Virus record (IMG/VR): IMGVR_UViG_3300040801_000976
Span: 1 to 64,000 of that record
Origin: a virus
Length of the DNA: 64,000 bases
Reading direction: 5' to 3' (one strand)
The notes under the pieces were generated by a model. That model had not been told where the DNA came from and made no database searches. It was given only the letters and a program-made list of their open reading frames with translations. Of this stretch, positions 49,989-61,100 are shown piece by piece. A program made the position numbers and the translations under genes. Position 1 is the stretch's first letter. Every line of letters starts with the position of its first letter.

Positions 49989-52562
49989 ATGAAGATTGTT
50001 GATAAGAAAACGGTTCTCCACAATATGGGAGAAACAAGAACCGTTCAGAATTTCAATCAGGTATTTGGAACAAAACCGCATCGTATGGGTTTAGTAGCCT
50101 CACTCTATCCAGATTTGGCTATCACTATACTTACCGATGCACTAAAAAACATTTTCTATAATAAATCTAAGGGAGCTGATAGTTTCCAACCAATTAACTC
50201 AATGGCTGTTGAATGGACTGTTGACGTTAACTACATTAAAAAAGTAGAGATTGCGGAAGATGTTACAACTGCTACACCGGGTATGAATAAAGTGCCTGTT
50301 ACCATGATTTTGAAAGAAAAGTATTACGATAAAAATGATACTTTTTCATTAGAAAACCACCAACAAGCGTTGGTTATTGCTCCTCCTAGACAATTAGGAC
50401 CAGCAAGATGGGAACATGTCGTAGTTTTAGTAGGTAATGATTATTCCAAATCGTTTGACCCACGGTTCTTAAAAAGAGGTAAATTTACTAGATACCGTAG
50501 TAATTACCATCCTGAGTTGTCAGAGAGAGGATATACCAAGTATACGGATAACACCGAAACACACAGAAACTGGATGTCTAGGCACAGAGCTTCTGATACT
50601 GTATCGGCTGATTATAAAATGCAAGAGTCCGTATATTTAGAGATTGCTAAGAAAGATAAAAAAGAGTATTACAAGATGCATCAACATGAGGTAGACGTGA
50701 TGAATACGTTTATGTTGGCTAAAAATAACTCTTGTATCTTTTCTCAAACCAACTATGATGTAAATGGTAAATGCCTTGACCAGGATGAGAGAGGTCGTGA
50801 TGTACCAATGTCAGATGGTGTATTACCGCAAATAGAACGTTAAACTTCGCAATGGCGTTCCAAAACTTGTTTAACTGCTGGAAACTTCGTTAATTAATAT
50901 ACACTACAACATAACTCGAAAGGAGTAAGTGTGAATGTTAAAAAGTATATTAATCGAACAATCAGCAGCCAGGTGCCTAAGTTTTTATATGGTACAAGGT
51001 TCAGAGACTATCGAAAGCCTATACGTAGAGTGAGTAGAGTAATAACAATGAAACAACAAGATGAAGTATATAGTTTATATTACAACAAACACAATTAATA
51101 CCAAGATATACGTAGGAGTGCATAAAGTAGAAGATCCAAACGTATTTGACGGGTATATAGGTTGTGGAATAAAATCCGACAAACAGAAGTTAAATGATAA
51201 TTTATTTCATAAAGCTGTTAAAAAGCACGGATACCACAACTTCACAAGACACACATTAGCTGTATTTAATACAGCGGAAGAGGCTTATCATTTAGAAAGA
51301 CAGATTGTTACACAAGCTTTTGTACAATCAAGATTCACTTACAACTGCATAAAAGGCGGTATTTGTAATGCTGGTACTAAGAATAAGTGCAGTATAATAC
51401 AATATACAATGAGCGGTAAATTTGTAAGAGAATGGTCTTCAATAACAGAAGCTTCAGAGTCAGTTAATTGTTCTCCAGGAACTTTAAGACAGGCATTATC
51501 ACCTCCTTATAAATCCAGAGCCGGTTACCAGTGGAGGTATAAAACAGAAGACTATCCATTATATATAGGTTACTATAACTCTAAACTTAGAGTTGCACAA
51601 TATGATAAGGATGGTAATTTTATTAAGTTATGGTCTTCCTGTAAAGCCGCAGCCGCGAATTTTGGTAAAAAAAGTGATTCCGCGTTACTTTCGTATGCAA
51701 AGAGTCATAAATTGTACGAGGATTACCAGTGGAGGATTATTAGAAACCATGAAGAGGTTCCTGATTTTATTGAGGAATATAAGGATAAAAATATTATTCT
51801 ACAAATGACTTTGGATAACCAAGTTGTGAGAGAGTGGGATAAAAGAATTCTTTATAAAGATAGTGTGTTTAAAAACGTTAAGGATTGTGTTAATGGTCGT
51901 TGTAAAACTTACAAAGGCTTTAAGTGGAAATATAAATATAAACTATAATATTCATAAGATATAGTCCACACAACAAAGGGGTTTAGTTAGCCCGAGATTG
52001 CGATAAATTTAACTATAGTATGCTTTCTTCTGAGGTACTGGATGATGTTATTGGTGCTATGGTTGAAAAATCAGCCAAGCCTACGGGTAATATCTACACA
52101 GCTATCGTGAATGAAAGATTTTACACCCAGTTTGGTCGCGTTGGCCAATCTGACTACAGGTTCAATGCTCCTAACGATGCTTCTTACCTGTACTCGAAAG
52201 AGAGCGGTAAAGTAAGGATGGGTGCTGAATTTGATGGTTATAGAATACAAGGAAACGAAATTATATTTATTCCGGATAGGGCTCTTTCTCAAGAGTTTGC
52301 GGAGTATGGTTATGCTGTTTTCTTAGATACTACCGCTGATATAAAATCTGGAAAACCAGGTATTGCTTCATTTACCTTAGAAGGTAGTGAGATGGTTGAT
52401 GGTTTTGTAGAAGGTCTTGGCGGACGTTCAGGTAACGATAGTGGTGGAAGTATCTCCACGGGAGTACATGGTTCAGAATATCACGTTCTTGGTTATAGTT
52501 GTTCTGTGGTATTTAATCCATACAAATCGTTTATTTTAAAAGAAAATGTGTACATCGACTAG
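49989..52562 (+). CDS. Major capsid protein, interrupted by a group I intron
   Basis: Two exons: 49989-50841 and 52003-52562, joined length 1413 bases, giving 470 residues. Exon 1 ends ...GVLPQIER plus the first base of a Tyr codon, and exon 2 resumes YKFNYSMLSSEVLDDVIGAM. The capsid identity rests on gene order (directly after scaffold), high expression position (own late promoter) and size. The motif 'PQIERY...L....D....M..KS..PTGN' resembles crAss-like capsid proteins as I know them. Splicing is required: unspliced mRNA would stop two bases into the intron. The intron holds a GIY-YIG gene. Confidence 0.8.
50842..52002 (+). ncRNA. Group I intron in the capsid gene
   Basis: 1161 bases. P1 pairs exon GAACGTT with GGCGTTC, with U.G at the splice site. 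Core signatures are ACTTGTTTAACTGCTGG, AATCAGCAGCC and GTTCAGAGACTAT, and TAAGATATAGTCC is near the 3' end. The last base is G. Splice sites chosen to restore the reading frame at 50841/52003. The intron belongs to the same class as that at 2989-3693 on the other strand. It contains the homing endonuclease gene at 51061-51948. Confidence 0.85.
51061..51948 (+). CDS. GIY-YIG homing endonuclease with NUMOD-type repeats
   Basis: 295 residues. N-terminal catalytic module (MKYIVYITTNTINTKIYVGVHK) carries the GIY-YIG pair as IVY at about 4-6 and YVG at 17-19, with an Arg/Glu pair (LERQ) further on. Three repeats follow, each with a G-x-F/V-x-x-x-W/xx beta-strand and a helix: about residues 116-160 (GKFVREWSSITEASESV), 178-222 (GNFIKLWSSCKAAAANFG) and 243-290 (NQVVREWDKRILYKDSVF). 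These look like NUMOD1 DNA-binding modules. Starts within the intron loop. Likely makes the intron mobile into intron-less capsid genes. Confidence 0.8.
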   Translation: MKYIVYITTNTINTKIYVGVHKVEDPNVFDGYIGCGIKSDKQKLNDNLFHKAVKKHGYHNFTRHTLAVFNTAEEAYHLERQIVTQAFVQSRFTYNCIKGGICNAGTKNKCSIIQYTMSGKFVREWSSITEASESVNCSPGTLRQALSPPYKSRAGYQWRYKTEDYPLYIGYYNSKLRVAQYDKDGNFIKLWSSCKAAAANFGKKSDSALLSYAKSHKLYEDYQWRIIRNHEEVPDFIEEYKDKNIILQMTLDNQVVREWDKRILYKDSVFKNVKDCVNGRCKTYKGFKWKYKYKL

Positions 52563-52589
52563 TTCGATTGTACTAAATAATATAATGAT

Positions 52590-52625
52590 TAGTAACGGGT
52601 AGTTAATACTCGTTACTATTTAATT
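52590..52625 (+). terminator. Terminator after the capsid gene
   Basis: TAGTAACG (52590-52597) pairs with CGTTACTA (52611-52618), followed by TTTAATTTT. Partial read-through would still supply downstream head genes, which fits higher capsid expression. Confidence 0.6.
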
Positions 52626-52651
52626 TTAATGTAAATAGGTAAGAAAGAAAG

Positions 52652-53458
52652 ATGAATAAAACGATACTTACGGAGGAGCAACTACAAAGAGGTACTCCCC
52701 AAGATAAAATTATAGAAATTAAATCTGTATACAAAAATGGTAAGACCACTGTTCAACCTGTTAGAGACCCGTTAACCGGATGGTTTAAAGGTATTGAAAG
52801 ATTGTCTGAGGACGATAAGAAGAAGAAGAAATTCTGGGCAGAGGCACACCATAAATTTGTTTTAAAAGAAGGTGTTACTTTTGATTTAAATAATGAAGAA
52901 CAAGTAGTTATATGGGAATGGGTTAAACATCAACCCTGTCTAGCATCCAGCTACGAAGAAGCACAGGTGAAATCCGGTGCTGAATTTTATATCCATAGAA
53001 GGCATAAAGAAGCAGTTAAAAGCGTTACGTCTAAACAGACGAAGTTGAAAGCTATGCGTCTTGTAGACGAAGATAAAGTAGAAAATTACTCACTTCGCGC
53101 TAAACTTTTGGGTATTCCAATGGATGGAGAGGATCCTTTAATCATCAAAAACTTTTTATTAGATCAAGCAGATAGTAATCCCGCGAGAGTATTAAAAATA
53201 TATGAAGATTCTCAGTTATCTCTGAGGCTTCTATTAATAAAAGCCCTTGAAAAAGGGAAAGTAACGATTGATCCTTCTGGAGCTTACCGTTACGGTCATG
53301 TCCTTATGGGTATGAGCGAAGATTCTGTGGTTTCATGGATGTCCAGCTCAGATAATAAGAACACCGTTAATTTACTAGAGCGGGAAGTTAATCCCGACTA
53401 TTTTGAGAAGGAGGGTAGTGCCAAGAAAGAGACACCACCTGCCTTAGAAAGAAATTAA
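52652..53458 (+). CDS. 268-residue head protein, unknown
   Basis: MNKTILTEEQLQRGTPQDKIIEIKSVYKNGKTTVQP, then lysine-rich 'DDKKKKKFWAEAHHKFVLKEG' and helical segments ('YEEAQVKSGAEFYIHRRHKEAVKSV'). The start follows the capsid terminator. Gene order suggests an auxiliary capsid or cargo protein. Disordered, Glu/Lys-rich C-terminus. Confidence 0.55.
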   Translation: MNKTILTEEQLQRGTPQDKIIEIKSVYKNGKTTVQPVRDPLTGWFKGIERLSEDDKKKKKFWAEAHHKFVLKEGVTFDLNNEEQVVIWEWVKHQPCLASSYEEAQVKSGAEFYIHRRHKEAVKSVTSKQTKLKAMRLVDEDKVENYSLRAKLLGIPMDGEDPLIIKNFLLDQADSNPARVLKIYEDSQLSLRLLLIKALEKGKVTIDPSGAYRYGHVLMGMSEDSVVSWMSSSDNKNTVNLLEREVNPDYFEKEGSAKKETPPALERN

Positions 53459-53476
53459 TAAAAATACTTTTAGTCA

Positions 53477-54589
53477 ATGACTGCAAGAGAAGTTTACGAG
53501 GCTGTGCTGGTCGAAGTAAACAAGGAGAATTCCGCAACATTTACGATTGAAGAATTTAATTATGTGTTAAACAAATCTATTCTAGCTTTCGTAAACGAAA
53601 AATATAATTTCTTTGCTTCAAATCAACAACTTTCTGATGATCTGCGTGTACTATTAAAACCCGCTAAGTTTAATTTAGAGAACGAGGGTGATAGTGGTAT
53701 AGAGGAAACTTTTAATCCGGTACGAAGTTACGTGTTGGAGGATTATGATTTTGGTGATGAGGTGATTGGTGTGTCTTTACTAACTGATTTAGAGGTAAAT
53801 TCACGTATAAAGTTTGGTAACCATACCCAAGAATATCGGATCACGGCTGTGAATGATAGTTCGTACCCGTACACAATATCAGTATCGCCTACAAGCGGTG
53901 GAACAGGTTTACTCACAGCCGTACCACGTCATACTTCTATATTGGTTAGAACGGCTGTTGTAGACTATACCCAGTGGGAAACAAGTCCAACAACAGATAG
54001 AGTAATACCAGTAACTTTTCCTTCTTCAGATTACCTACACATGTTATCGTGTCGTGTGTTCTGGAGTGGTAGGAAAGCTGGAGACGATCAGGACGCTTAC
54101 CTAGCATTTCCCGCTAAGAGGCTTACATATGATATGTTAAATGCTATTGAGAATAATGTATACATGAGACCGGCTCCTAACAGACCGTATTATCAGGTAC
54201 ACGATAGTCAATTTAACAGTGGTGTGGTTAAACAACTAGCCGGTGATTTGAGTGCTTATAGAGCATATCAGAACCGACCAAAGATTGAAGTACACATAGG
54301 TAGACCTAGTACTTACATGAAGCCAACGCAGATAGTGATAAATTATCTTAAACTTCCAGAATTAGTGATTTTGGATGATATTGATATTTTCACAGCCGGA
54401 GCCGATTCATCACAATCATTAGAATTACCTGATTATTTGAAGAATGAAATTGTACGCAGAGCAGCGGACTATTTATTAGAAAAGAATAGAGATCCTAGGA
54501 TTTCTACTCACCCACAGCTTAATCAAGAAATACCTACTGTTCCTATTAATATCCAGCAACAAGCTGCAAATGATAGGGCAAAACAGTAA
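53477..54589 (+). CDS. 370-residue head/tail ring protein candidate
   Basis: 'YEAVLVEVNKENSATFTIEEFNYVLNKSILAFVNEKYNFFASNQQLSDDLRVLL' at the N-terminus is a pattern I know from ring-type neck proteins of crAss-like phages (helix bundle with 'EFN..LN...L...N..Y..f...Q...D'). The remainder is beta-rich with 'RSYVLEDYDFGDEVIGVSLL' and a C-terminal Arg-rich helix. Gene order between capsid and giant tail protein agrees. Confidence 0.6.
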   Translation: MTAREVYEAVLVEVNKENSATFTIEEFNYVLNKSILAFVNEKYNFFASNQQLSDDLRVLLKPAKFNLENEGDSGIEETFNPVRSYVLEDYDFGDEVIGVSLLTDLEVNSRIKFGNHTQEYRITAVNDSSYPYTISVSPTSGGTGLLTAVPRHTSILVRTAVVDYTQWETSPTTDRVIPVTFPSSDYLHMLSCRVFWSGRKAGDDQDAYLAFPAKRLTYDMLNAIENNVYMRPAPNRPYYQVHDSQFNSGVVKQLAGDLSAYRAYQNRPKIEVHIGRPSTYMKPTQIVINYLKLPELVILDDIDIFTAGADSSQSLELPDYLKNEIVRRAADYLLEKNRDPRISTHPQLNQEIPTVPINIQQQAANDRAKQ

Positions 54590-54630
54590 AATCTATACAA
54601 TTATTTTTAATTATTTAATACTTTATTTTT

Positions 54631-55827
54631 ATGTCATTTAGTTTAGGGTATAAAGAGGCTATACTAAACAACGCTTCAATCTATCCCATTACAACCAGTG
54701 ATGGAGGTGCCAAGTTACATATCAGAGGATATGGTAATTTTGACCAATCTAAAATTCAATCAGCCTTCGGGCAAAGGTACGTTGCTCCTAGAACAGGAGG
54801 TTTGGTTATAACGGCTCCTACTACCACCGCTTTAGGAATTGAAGACGCTGATGTTAATGTGCCAGTTATAGTACATATCAGAGTTAATACTAGCAGACAC
54901 AGTTCTGAATGGGCTACTGATTTTATCAAGAGGGGGCGTCCTTTTGTATTTGAGTTAAAAGTGAATGGAGGCGAATCTTCTATAGCTATCGCTACCAAAC
55001 TTTACGAAGCTTTAGTTGATTATGAATCAAAGTTCAATTTCTCAAGTGGATTACCTTTTACCTATTCAGACGATGAGGCTGGTAATGTAACCCTGATTTT
55101 AAAGGCCGATCATCTATCGTTTCAGAATTATGTGGATTTCCTACCAAAAGGATTAACTTATGGAGTACAGGCTACCACAAGTAATATACTTCCAATGTAC
55201 GATGCTGACGGTACAACTCAATCACTTGTAGATGGAGTAAATGCGGAGGATGCAACTACTCTTAGTGTGGTTGATAGTACCAATATGCGTGTCGGTGATG
55301 AGATATATATCGAAGATGATACTACTAAATATACCATTGAATCTATTACAAACGGCACAACAGTAGTACTTACTTCAGGATTAGTAGCTGCTACTACTGG
55401 TGATGAAAAAATCACGTATGTACGCAACGGGGAAGAAGCTAAATTATCTGGAAAATATCTAGAAGAAAACGTTCGTATGAGTACACCTTATACCTCGGAT
55501 TCTTACGGTATATCTCCAGATGAGAAACCATTTATTTCAGGTAAATATACCACCATTTCATTTAGAATGAAAGGTACGTATTCCGAAGGTATTGGCGGTG
55601 GTTATGTACCACATAGAAGTCTAGGAACAACTGCTGGTGAACAAGAGGGAGATTGCTTCTTCATGTTTACTTTGTATTTCTTAGAGGGATCAGATTTATT
55701 TGGCACAAGCAATGAACTAGATACAGTTGTTACTTGGTTAAACGGTAGTGCTAATGTAAATGTTACTACTGACTTCCTAAAAGCAAATAAAGATGTTTCT
55801 GCTAGTGTTGCAGATTTCATTGCATAG
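54631..55827 (+). CDS. 398-residue virion protein with beta-rich domain
   Basis: MSFSLGYKEAILNNASIYPITTSDGGAKLHIRG, then repeated strand pairs (GLVITAPTTTALGIEDADVN, VPVIVHIRVNTSRHSSEW) and a C-terminal 'TISFRMKGTYSEGIGGGYVP' segment. A middle insert of about 75 residues (VDGVNAEDATTLSVVDSTNM, then VGDEIYIEDD) reads as a separate Ig- or barrel-like module. Possibly an auxiliary capsid or head-fibre protein. A terminator follows. Confidence 0.55.
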   Translation: MSFSLGYKEAILNNASIYPITTSDGGAKLHIRGYGNFDQSKIQSAFGQRYVAPRTGGLVITAPTTTALGIEDADVNVPVIVHIRVNTSRHSSEWATDFIKRGRPFVFELKVNGGESSIAIATKLYEALVDYESKFNFSSGLPFTYSDDEAGNVTLILKADHLSFQNYVDFLPKGLTYGVQATTSNILPMYDADGTTQSLVDGVNAEDATTLSVVDSTNMRVGDEIYIEDDTTKYTIESITNGTTVVLTSGLVAATTGDEKITYVRNGEEAKLSGKYLEENVRMSTPYTSDSYGISPDEKPFISGKYTTISFRMKGTYSEGIGGGYVPHRSLGTTAGEQEGDCFFMFTLYFLEGSDLFGTSNELDTVVTWLNGSANVNVTTDFLKANKDVSASVADFIA

Positions 55828-55868
55828 AATTAGTTATCAGTAAAGAAAGATAAATAAATCATAACTTA

Positions 55869-55904
55869 AGGGTGATTGGCCGTATATGCCGGTCACCCTT
55901 TTTT
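55869..55904 (+). terminator. Intrinsic terminator
   Basis: AGGGTGA...TGGC (55869-55880) pairs with GCCG...TCACCCT (55888-55899), followed by TTTTTT. It separates the head genes from the tail genes. Confidence 0.8.
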
Positions 55905-55947
55905 ATTTATTATAGTTGTATTTATTATTAACTTAATACAAGAATAA

Positions 55948-56628
55948 ATGACATTAGAAGAAATGGCTAGTACCATACGTAATGATGTAGGTTCTGGTCT
56001 AAAAGAAGTGGCTAACTTTAATTATTCATTAGACCAGATCAAAGATGAAATAAGTAATGTTAGAAGCTCAATAATTCTGGAAACTTCCAAAGCCGGCACA
56101 TTAAATCATTCCTACTTTTCCCAAAGAAGAGATAATGTAAAACTGTCTTCTGATGTTTTTCCAGAAAATGGTTATAGAGAAAGTAACCAATTTGTTTTGA
56201 AAGCATTTATACCGAAGTTAGCGATGACTAAAGATAACTCGTCGGTATTATATATAGGACCAGCGGACATGTCTCTAAATTTAAAATTATACTATGATTA
56301 TACGGATGTTAAGAATCACAAACACTCCCGTGTTATAAAGAATAGACCGTTTGCGTTTATTGACCTGGCTCAGGATGGTAATGGAAACCTTCCAGTATAT
56401 GTATTTAATACAGGGCCTGCTTCATTCAAATTAATGTCTGTGAGAGCTATTTTTGATGACCCCGTTAGATTGTTACGAGAGGATGGTATATTTCCAGATG
56501 ATGAAGAATTCCCCGCTCCGCTAGCTGTACAAAAAATGATAATGGATAGGTTAACTATGAAGTACATTAAGTTCTACAAACAGTTAAGTGGTCCTAATGA
56601 ACCTAATGATCAAACAGATAAAACATAA
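55948..56628 (+). CDS. 226-residue neck/tail protein
   Basis: Starts MTLEEMASTIRNDVGSGLKEVANFNYSLDQIKDEISNVRSSI, a helical N-terminal domain typical of ring proteins, then a beta domain with 'FVLKAFIPKLAMTKDNSSVLYIGPADMSL' and 'PVYVFNTGPASFKLMSVRAIF', then a C-terminal helix. Gene order fits a head-tail connector ring. It overlaps the next gene by one base. Confidence 0.6.
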   Translation: MTLEEMASTIRNDVGSGLKEVANFNYSLDQIKDEISNVRSSIILETSKAGTLNHSYFSQRRDNVKLSSDVFPENGYRESNQFVLKAFIPKLAMTKDNSSVLYIGPADMSLNLKLYYDYTDVKNHKHSRVIKNRPFAFIDLAQDGNGNLPVYVFNTGPASFKLMSVRAIFDDPVRLLREDGIFPDDEEFPAPLAVQKMIMDRLTMKYIKFYKQLSGPNEPNDQTDKT

Positions 56629-57344
56629 TGGATAGAATAGCTAAAAAAAATAATTTAAACTTTCTAACGGCCTACCAGACTGCACGTAATCTGTACCACC
56701 TCGATATGACTGAGGATGACTTTATAGAGACAGCTTACCCCGTATGGAGATCTATAGGTAATATTGCTAAAACAATAAGAAGATATTCCTCAGAGATACC
56801 TAGTGATTTGGTACTAGAACTTCCACCGGACGCGGAGTTTGTAAAGACTGTTACAATAATTACAGGTAGGAAGCCTTCCGGTATGTATGATAGTGGAGGT
56901 TACAAAGATCGAAACTATCCCGCTAAACAAGAGGTTAGTATTGATCCATCGTTGGGGGATTCCGTATCAAGTGCTTATGGTATTTATGCCAACTACGAGG
57001 TTGGTGATGGTTATATTAAATTTACATCTAACGATGTCGCAGGTCAGCAAGCTTTGGTGATATATGAGGCTATTGATAAGGATGATATTGGATTACCTTT
57101 ACTCAACGACCTTGAGGTGGCAGCTATTGCGGCAGAGGTTACTAGAATAGATACAGTAAGACAATCTTTCCAAGGTGTGACTACAAAGCAACAAATGTTG
57201 GAGTATATTACTAATGAAGCTAGACGTTTAATGACGGCGGCTAAAATGGATGAGAATATGAGTGACGACGGTTTAAATAAGATATTAGATCAGAAAGTTT
57301 CTTGGGATAGAAAGGTCTACAATAGAAGAATGAATTTAACGTAA
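56628..57344 (+). CDS. 238-residue neck/tail protein
   Basis: MDRIAKKNNLNFLTAYQTARNLYHLDMTEDDFIETAYPVWRSIGNI. N-terminal helical domain, a Pro-rich linker, and a beta part with 'DGYIKFTSNDVAGQQALVIYEAID'. Its C-terminal 'LEYITNEARRLMTAAKMDENMSDD' is helical. Coupled to both neighbours by short spacing. Probable ring or stub protein. No homolog recalled with certainty. Confidence 0.55.
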   Translation: MDRIAKKNNLNFLTAYQTARNLYHLDMTEDDFIETAYPVWRSIGNIAKTIRRYSSEIPSDLVLELPPDAEFVKTVTIITGRKPSGMYDSGGYKDRNYPAKQEVSIDPSLGDSVSSAYGIYANYEVGDGYIKFTSNDVAGQQALVIYEAIDKDDIGLPLLNDLEVAAIAAEVTRIDTVRQSFQGVTTKQQMLEYITNEARRLMTAAKMDENMSDDGLNKILDQKVSWDRKVYNRRMNLT

Positions 57345-57354
57345 GTATTGGTTT

Positions 57355-57885
57355 ATGGCTACATTTGCATACGATGATAATGGTAATAAGGTACAGTTTG
57401 CTAGGTATGATACATCCGGTGTATATAATACCAAGGATCTGTTCCCGGATAATGATGAGGTTAAGAAGTTATTAAAGAAAAAGACTAAAAATATTAATCT
57501 ACAAAAGATTTATGGTCATCACCATAGTCAAGAACTAGTTCGTCGAATTTTCCATATATTTATGTTAAAGGTATTAGAGCGTGTCGCGGAAGGGGATGTG
57601 TTTATTTTTCCAGGTAAAACTGGAGCTAATATTTCCCTTAAACCTTACGATGATGATTATGTAAAGGGAACGCGTCAGGCCGGAAAATTTAAAGAAATTG
57701 ATATAATAAAATCCAACTTCAAGATACCGTACTTTGCTTTTGATTTCGGACCTAAATATAACAGAAAAGAGAGGCGACTATACGTTCCTAAATACATTAC
57801 TACGAAAGCATTTAGAAACGCAGAGAATAGAAGTTTAAAATGGAGTTATGTACGAAAAACCCTTTCCCATGATAGTATCGTATAA
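57355..57885 (+). CDS. 176-residue neck/tail protein
   Basis: MATFAYDDNGNKVQFARYDTSGVYNTKDLFPDND, a basic helix 'NINLQKIYGHHHSQELVRRI' then 'FPGKTGANISLKPYDDDYVKG'. The C-terminal part is basic. It overlaps the small gene at 57848 by 38 bases. Likely a small tail component. Confidence 0.5.
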   Translation: MATFAYDDNGNKVQFARYDTSGVYNTKDLFPDNDEVKKLLKKKTKNINLQKIYGHHHSQELVRRIFHIFMLKVLERVAEGDVFIFPGKTGANISLKPYDDDYVKGTRQAGKFKEIDIIKSNFKIPYFAFDFGPKYNRKERRLYVPKYITTKAFRNAENRSLKWSYVRKTLSHDSIV

Positions 57886-58147
57886 GGATATACTTCCTGA
57901 TTTGGAAAAAGAGTTTCCTGACCTTACCACAAAGTCACTAGAGTCAATATGTAAGAGAGGTTTGCGTGGAATAAACAGGTTAATGCGCGAGGGTGAGGAG
58001 GTGGTACTAAGTAATACTCGGAAGCAACCTATTAAATTTTATATTCCTATGTCCCAGGAGAAGTACAATGCTACAGCTCTGAAGAGGAAACGTAAAAAGG
58101 ATTTAAAGGATAAAAAGAAATATGACAAAGAAAGCAGTAATAAATAG
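57848..58147 (+). CDS. 99-residue basic protein
   Basis: MYEKPFPMIVSYKDILPDLEKEFPDLTTKSLESICKRGLRGINRLM then 'KQPIKFYIPMSQEKYNATALKRKRKKDLKD'. A second ATG at 57869 (MIVSYKD) may be the true start, shortening the overlap to 17 bases. Lysine-rich end overlaps the next gene by 26 bases. Position between ring genes and the giant tail gene suggests a tail assembly role. Confidence 0.5.
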   Translation: MYEKPFPMIVSYKDILPDLEKEFPDLTTKSLESICKRGLRGINRLMREGEEVVLSNTRKQPIKFYIPMSQEKYNATALKRKRKKDLKDKKKYDKESSNK

Positions 58148-61100
58148 TTTTAACCAAGGTGTTAATTCTGATATATCGGAAGAGAACTTTAGTACTCAGT
58201 CACTAATATCCGGTCATAATATAAAAATAACCAGTAACGATGATAAACAATTCATACTACAGAAAGAGGAAGGTAGGATTGAGGAAATAGATGCTTTTCC
58301 GTCTGGTGTTGTACCTTTAGCAGTGAAGGAATTTAACGACGTTGCTTATCTGGTAAATTATAATAAAAATACTAACAAGGTTGAATACGGAATGTACCCT
58401 TCTGTTTATCCCGGAGGTTCTTTAATAACCGAGATTGATGGAGCTACAATGCCTGTTATAAATACAGAACTACTAGATGTTCGGATATCTGAGGTCACGG
58501 AAATACCAGAGAGTCCAGACAGTCATTTCTCATTTAAAATAACTAATCACTCAGACCTTACAGTTACTATTAAAATCAATAGTAATCTTGCTTTTAGAGA
58601 TGGTACTGTAAATTCCAATGATTATACGGCTTATGTAAATCTGGCTTCGGGTTCATATAAAACGTACTATCTTAGACCCGGCTTAGGAACACAAATACAA
58701 GAGGATCCGCGTGGTTTTGGAGGTATAGAGACAGATACTCCTAAGTTACAGGTATCCGTTACCAATGTGTTAGGTAATTATAGATTTATCAGATATGTGG
58801 CTGATGAAGTAGATTTGGTTAATAATTTTGCGCCGGATGATTTTTACTATGTAAACATAGCCGACTATGCTGTATCAGGCATGTTCGAAGAAGAGAATGA
58901 TATAGAGTTTAGGGGCTCTGAAGTTACTAGAAACATATGGTCTGGTGTAGATTTGACTGCTATAGACGGTATGGTGTTTAGAGCTTTTAATGATAACGGA
59001 CACCAGATTGGTGTTAAAACTATAGAGGGCGGTTGGTCTTCTGGTGATAATGATAATTATACTATTTCCCTAGGCTCGTCTGTCGATTCATTTAAAATAG
59101 ATTTGAATACAGATACTAACTCCTTACTGATATACGATTTTCCTGAAGGTGTTAGGTATATACAGGTAGAAAATATAAATAACCAGTTCCCTGAGGATGT
59201 TTACTCATACATCAGCTTATCTACTACTGCCACCACTCCGTTAGGTATTTACGACGGTCTAAACAGGCAATTAGTAACATTAGATTTTGATACAGTATCT
59301 ACTCTATACCGATTAACAGAAAATAGGTATATTGATTTATCTGCTGTTCTTGGAAATAATTCTAAAATACGTTTCTCGGTAGAGGATAGTATAAGTGTTT
59401 ACAGAGAAGATCCTGCTGACGAAAGTAATTTTTCTTTGTTTCGAGATTCAGAAGTATCTGACACACGATACATAAAGGTTATATGCTTGCTAGATGGTAG
59501 TGATGCTGTAAGTTTTACTGCTTTGAGGTTAAGAGAATTACAAGACGAGTACCCAATTATATATGAATACAATCCATTCATCAATTTTTATGATGGTGAT
59601 ACATCAAGCGGAGATTTAACCACACAAAACTACTCTGATTTTTTTGCTACAGATAAAATAGAATATAATTCGGAATCAGTAGTTGACTTAGAGGTTCAGT
59701 CTTCATATGACGGATCTGTAAATTTAATCTCGGCCTCCAAAGGAACGGCTCCGCGTATCGTGAATAGTAGAACACAGATAGATGTAGTTGAGGGATCAGG
59801 TACACTTATTATGCGTAACGGCAATAATTTAGATAATGTTTATTCCGACGACACTATAGAAAAAACTAGGTTAATACCTTATTTAGGAGAAACAGTAGTA
59901 GATCTATCCTTTGAAGGTGTTATACCAAATTCAGGTAATTTGGCAGCTGGTGGTTATAAATACTATTTTAAATTAATGACTGGAGATGGGACTGAGTCAG
60001 AAATAGTTGAACAGTCGAGGTTGGTTTCCGTACATATAGGAGAGAAGTTTGGCAACTCTCACTCCGCTCTCGATGGTAGAAATACAGGTAAATCCGTTAG
60101 ATTTAAAATATCTAATATTGATAATAAAAGTTTTAGGTTCTTATCCGTTTATTATACTATTACCACCGGAGAGACAGATACACCTTCAGTCACAGGTTAT
60201 AAGATAAATAGAAAATACGAGATAAACACGGATACTGCTGAATGTTTTGTAGAACATACGGGTGATGAAGATGTGGATCAGATAGATGTAACTGAGTTAC
60301 AGGTTGAATATACTCCTATTGTTAGTGCTGAAGCAGTAAACCAACAAAATAGTAGGTTATTATTAGGAAATACAGTAGTAAAAAATATTTATTCCGATAC
60401 ATTAAAGAAAGCGGCTTTATCCTGTTATCCCAGTTCGGGAAGCAATATTATAAATGTTGTTTCACAAAGACTGGAGTTACCGGGTTTTTTTACAGTAGAG
60501 AATACATATGCTAGTCCCGATAATATTTACTATAAGTTAGGTTACTTACCTGGTGAAACATATGAACTTGCTATAAATTATGTATTTGATACAGGTAATG
60601 TATCCCCATCATACCCTATACAAGGATTTGATTTTACTCGTGACGGCGAAGTATTAGATTCTAGTTATTTAAGTAAAGATTTTGGGTGGTTACCCAGCGG
60701 TCAAAATTCGAAAGGAGTAATAAGAACTGAGGATAAAACAATCGGAGACGCCGTACCATCAACTTATAAATTAAATTGTTATACCATCGGAATAAATACC
60801 CAATCCATGGTGGATAATTTTACCGATGACTTGAAGGATTTAGGTGTAGTTGGTTATTTTATCTCTCGTAGAAAAAGGAAGCCCGATATGTTGATGGAGG
60901 GTTTAATATCTTTAACAGCCACAGCTCCTAAATCTCCAAGTTCTAATATAGAAAGTAATGTATTTACATCAGGAGAATATCTAGGAGTTGGTTGTGATCC
61001 AGAACGTGTAGGTAGTAGGTATGTTATTTTTCCTACGCCTGGTAATGTAATGAATTTTAGTACAGAAGATATAATTTGGTCCAACCAACCGTTTGATGCA

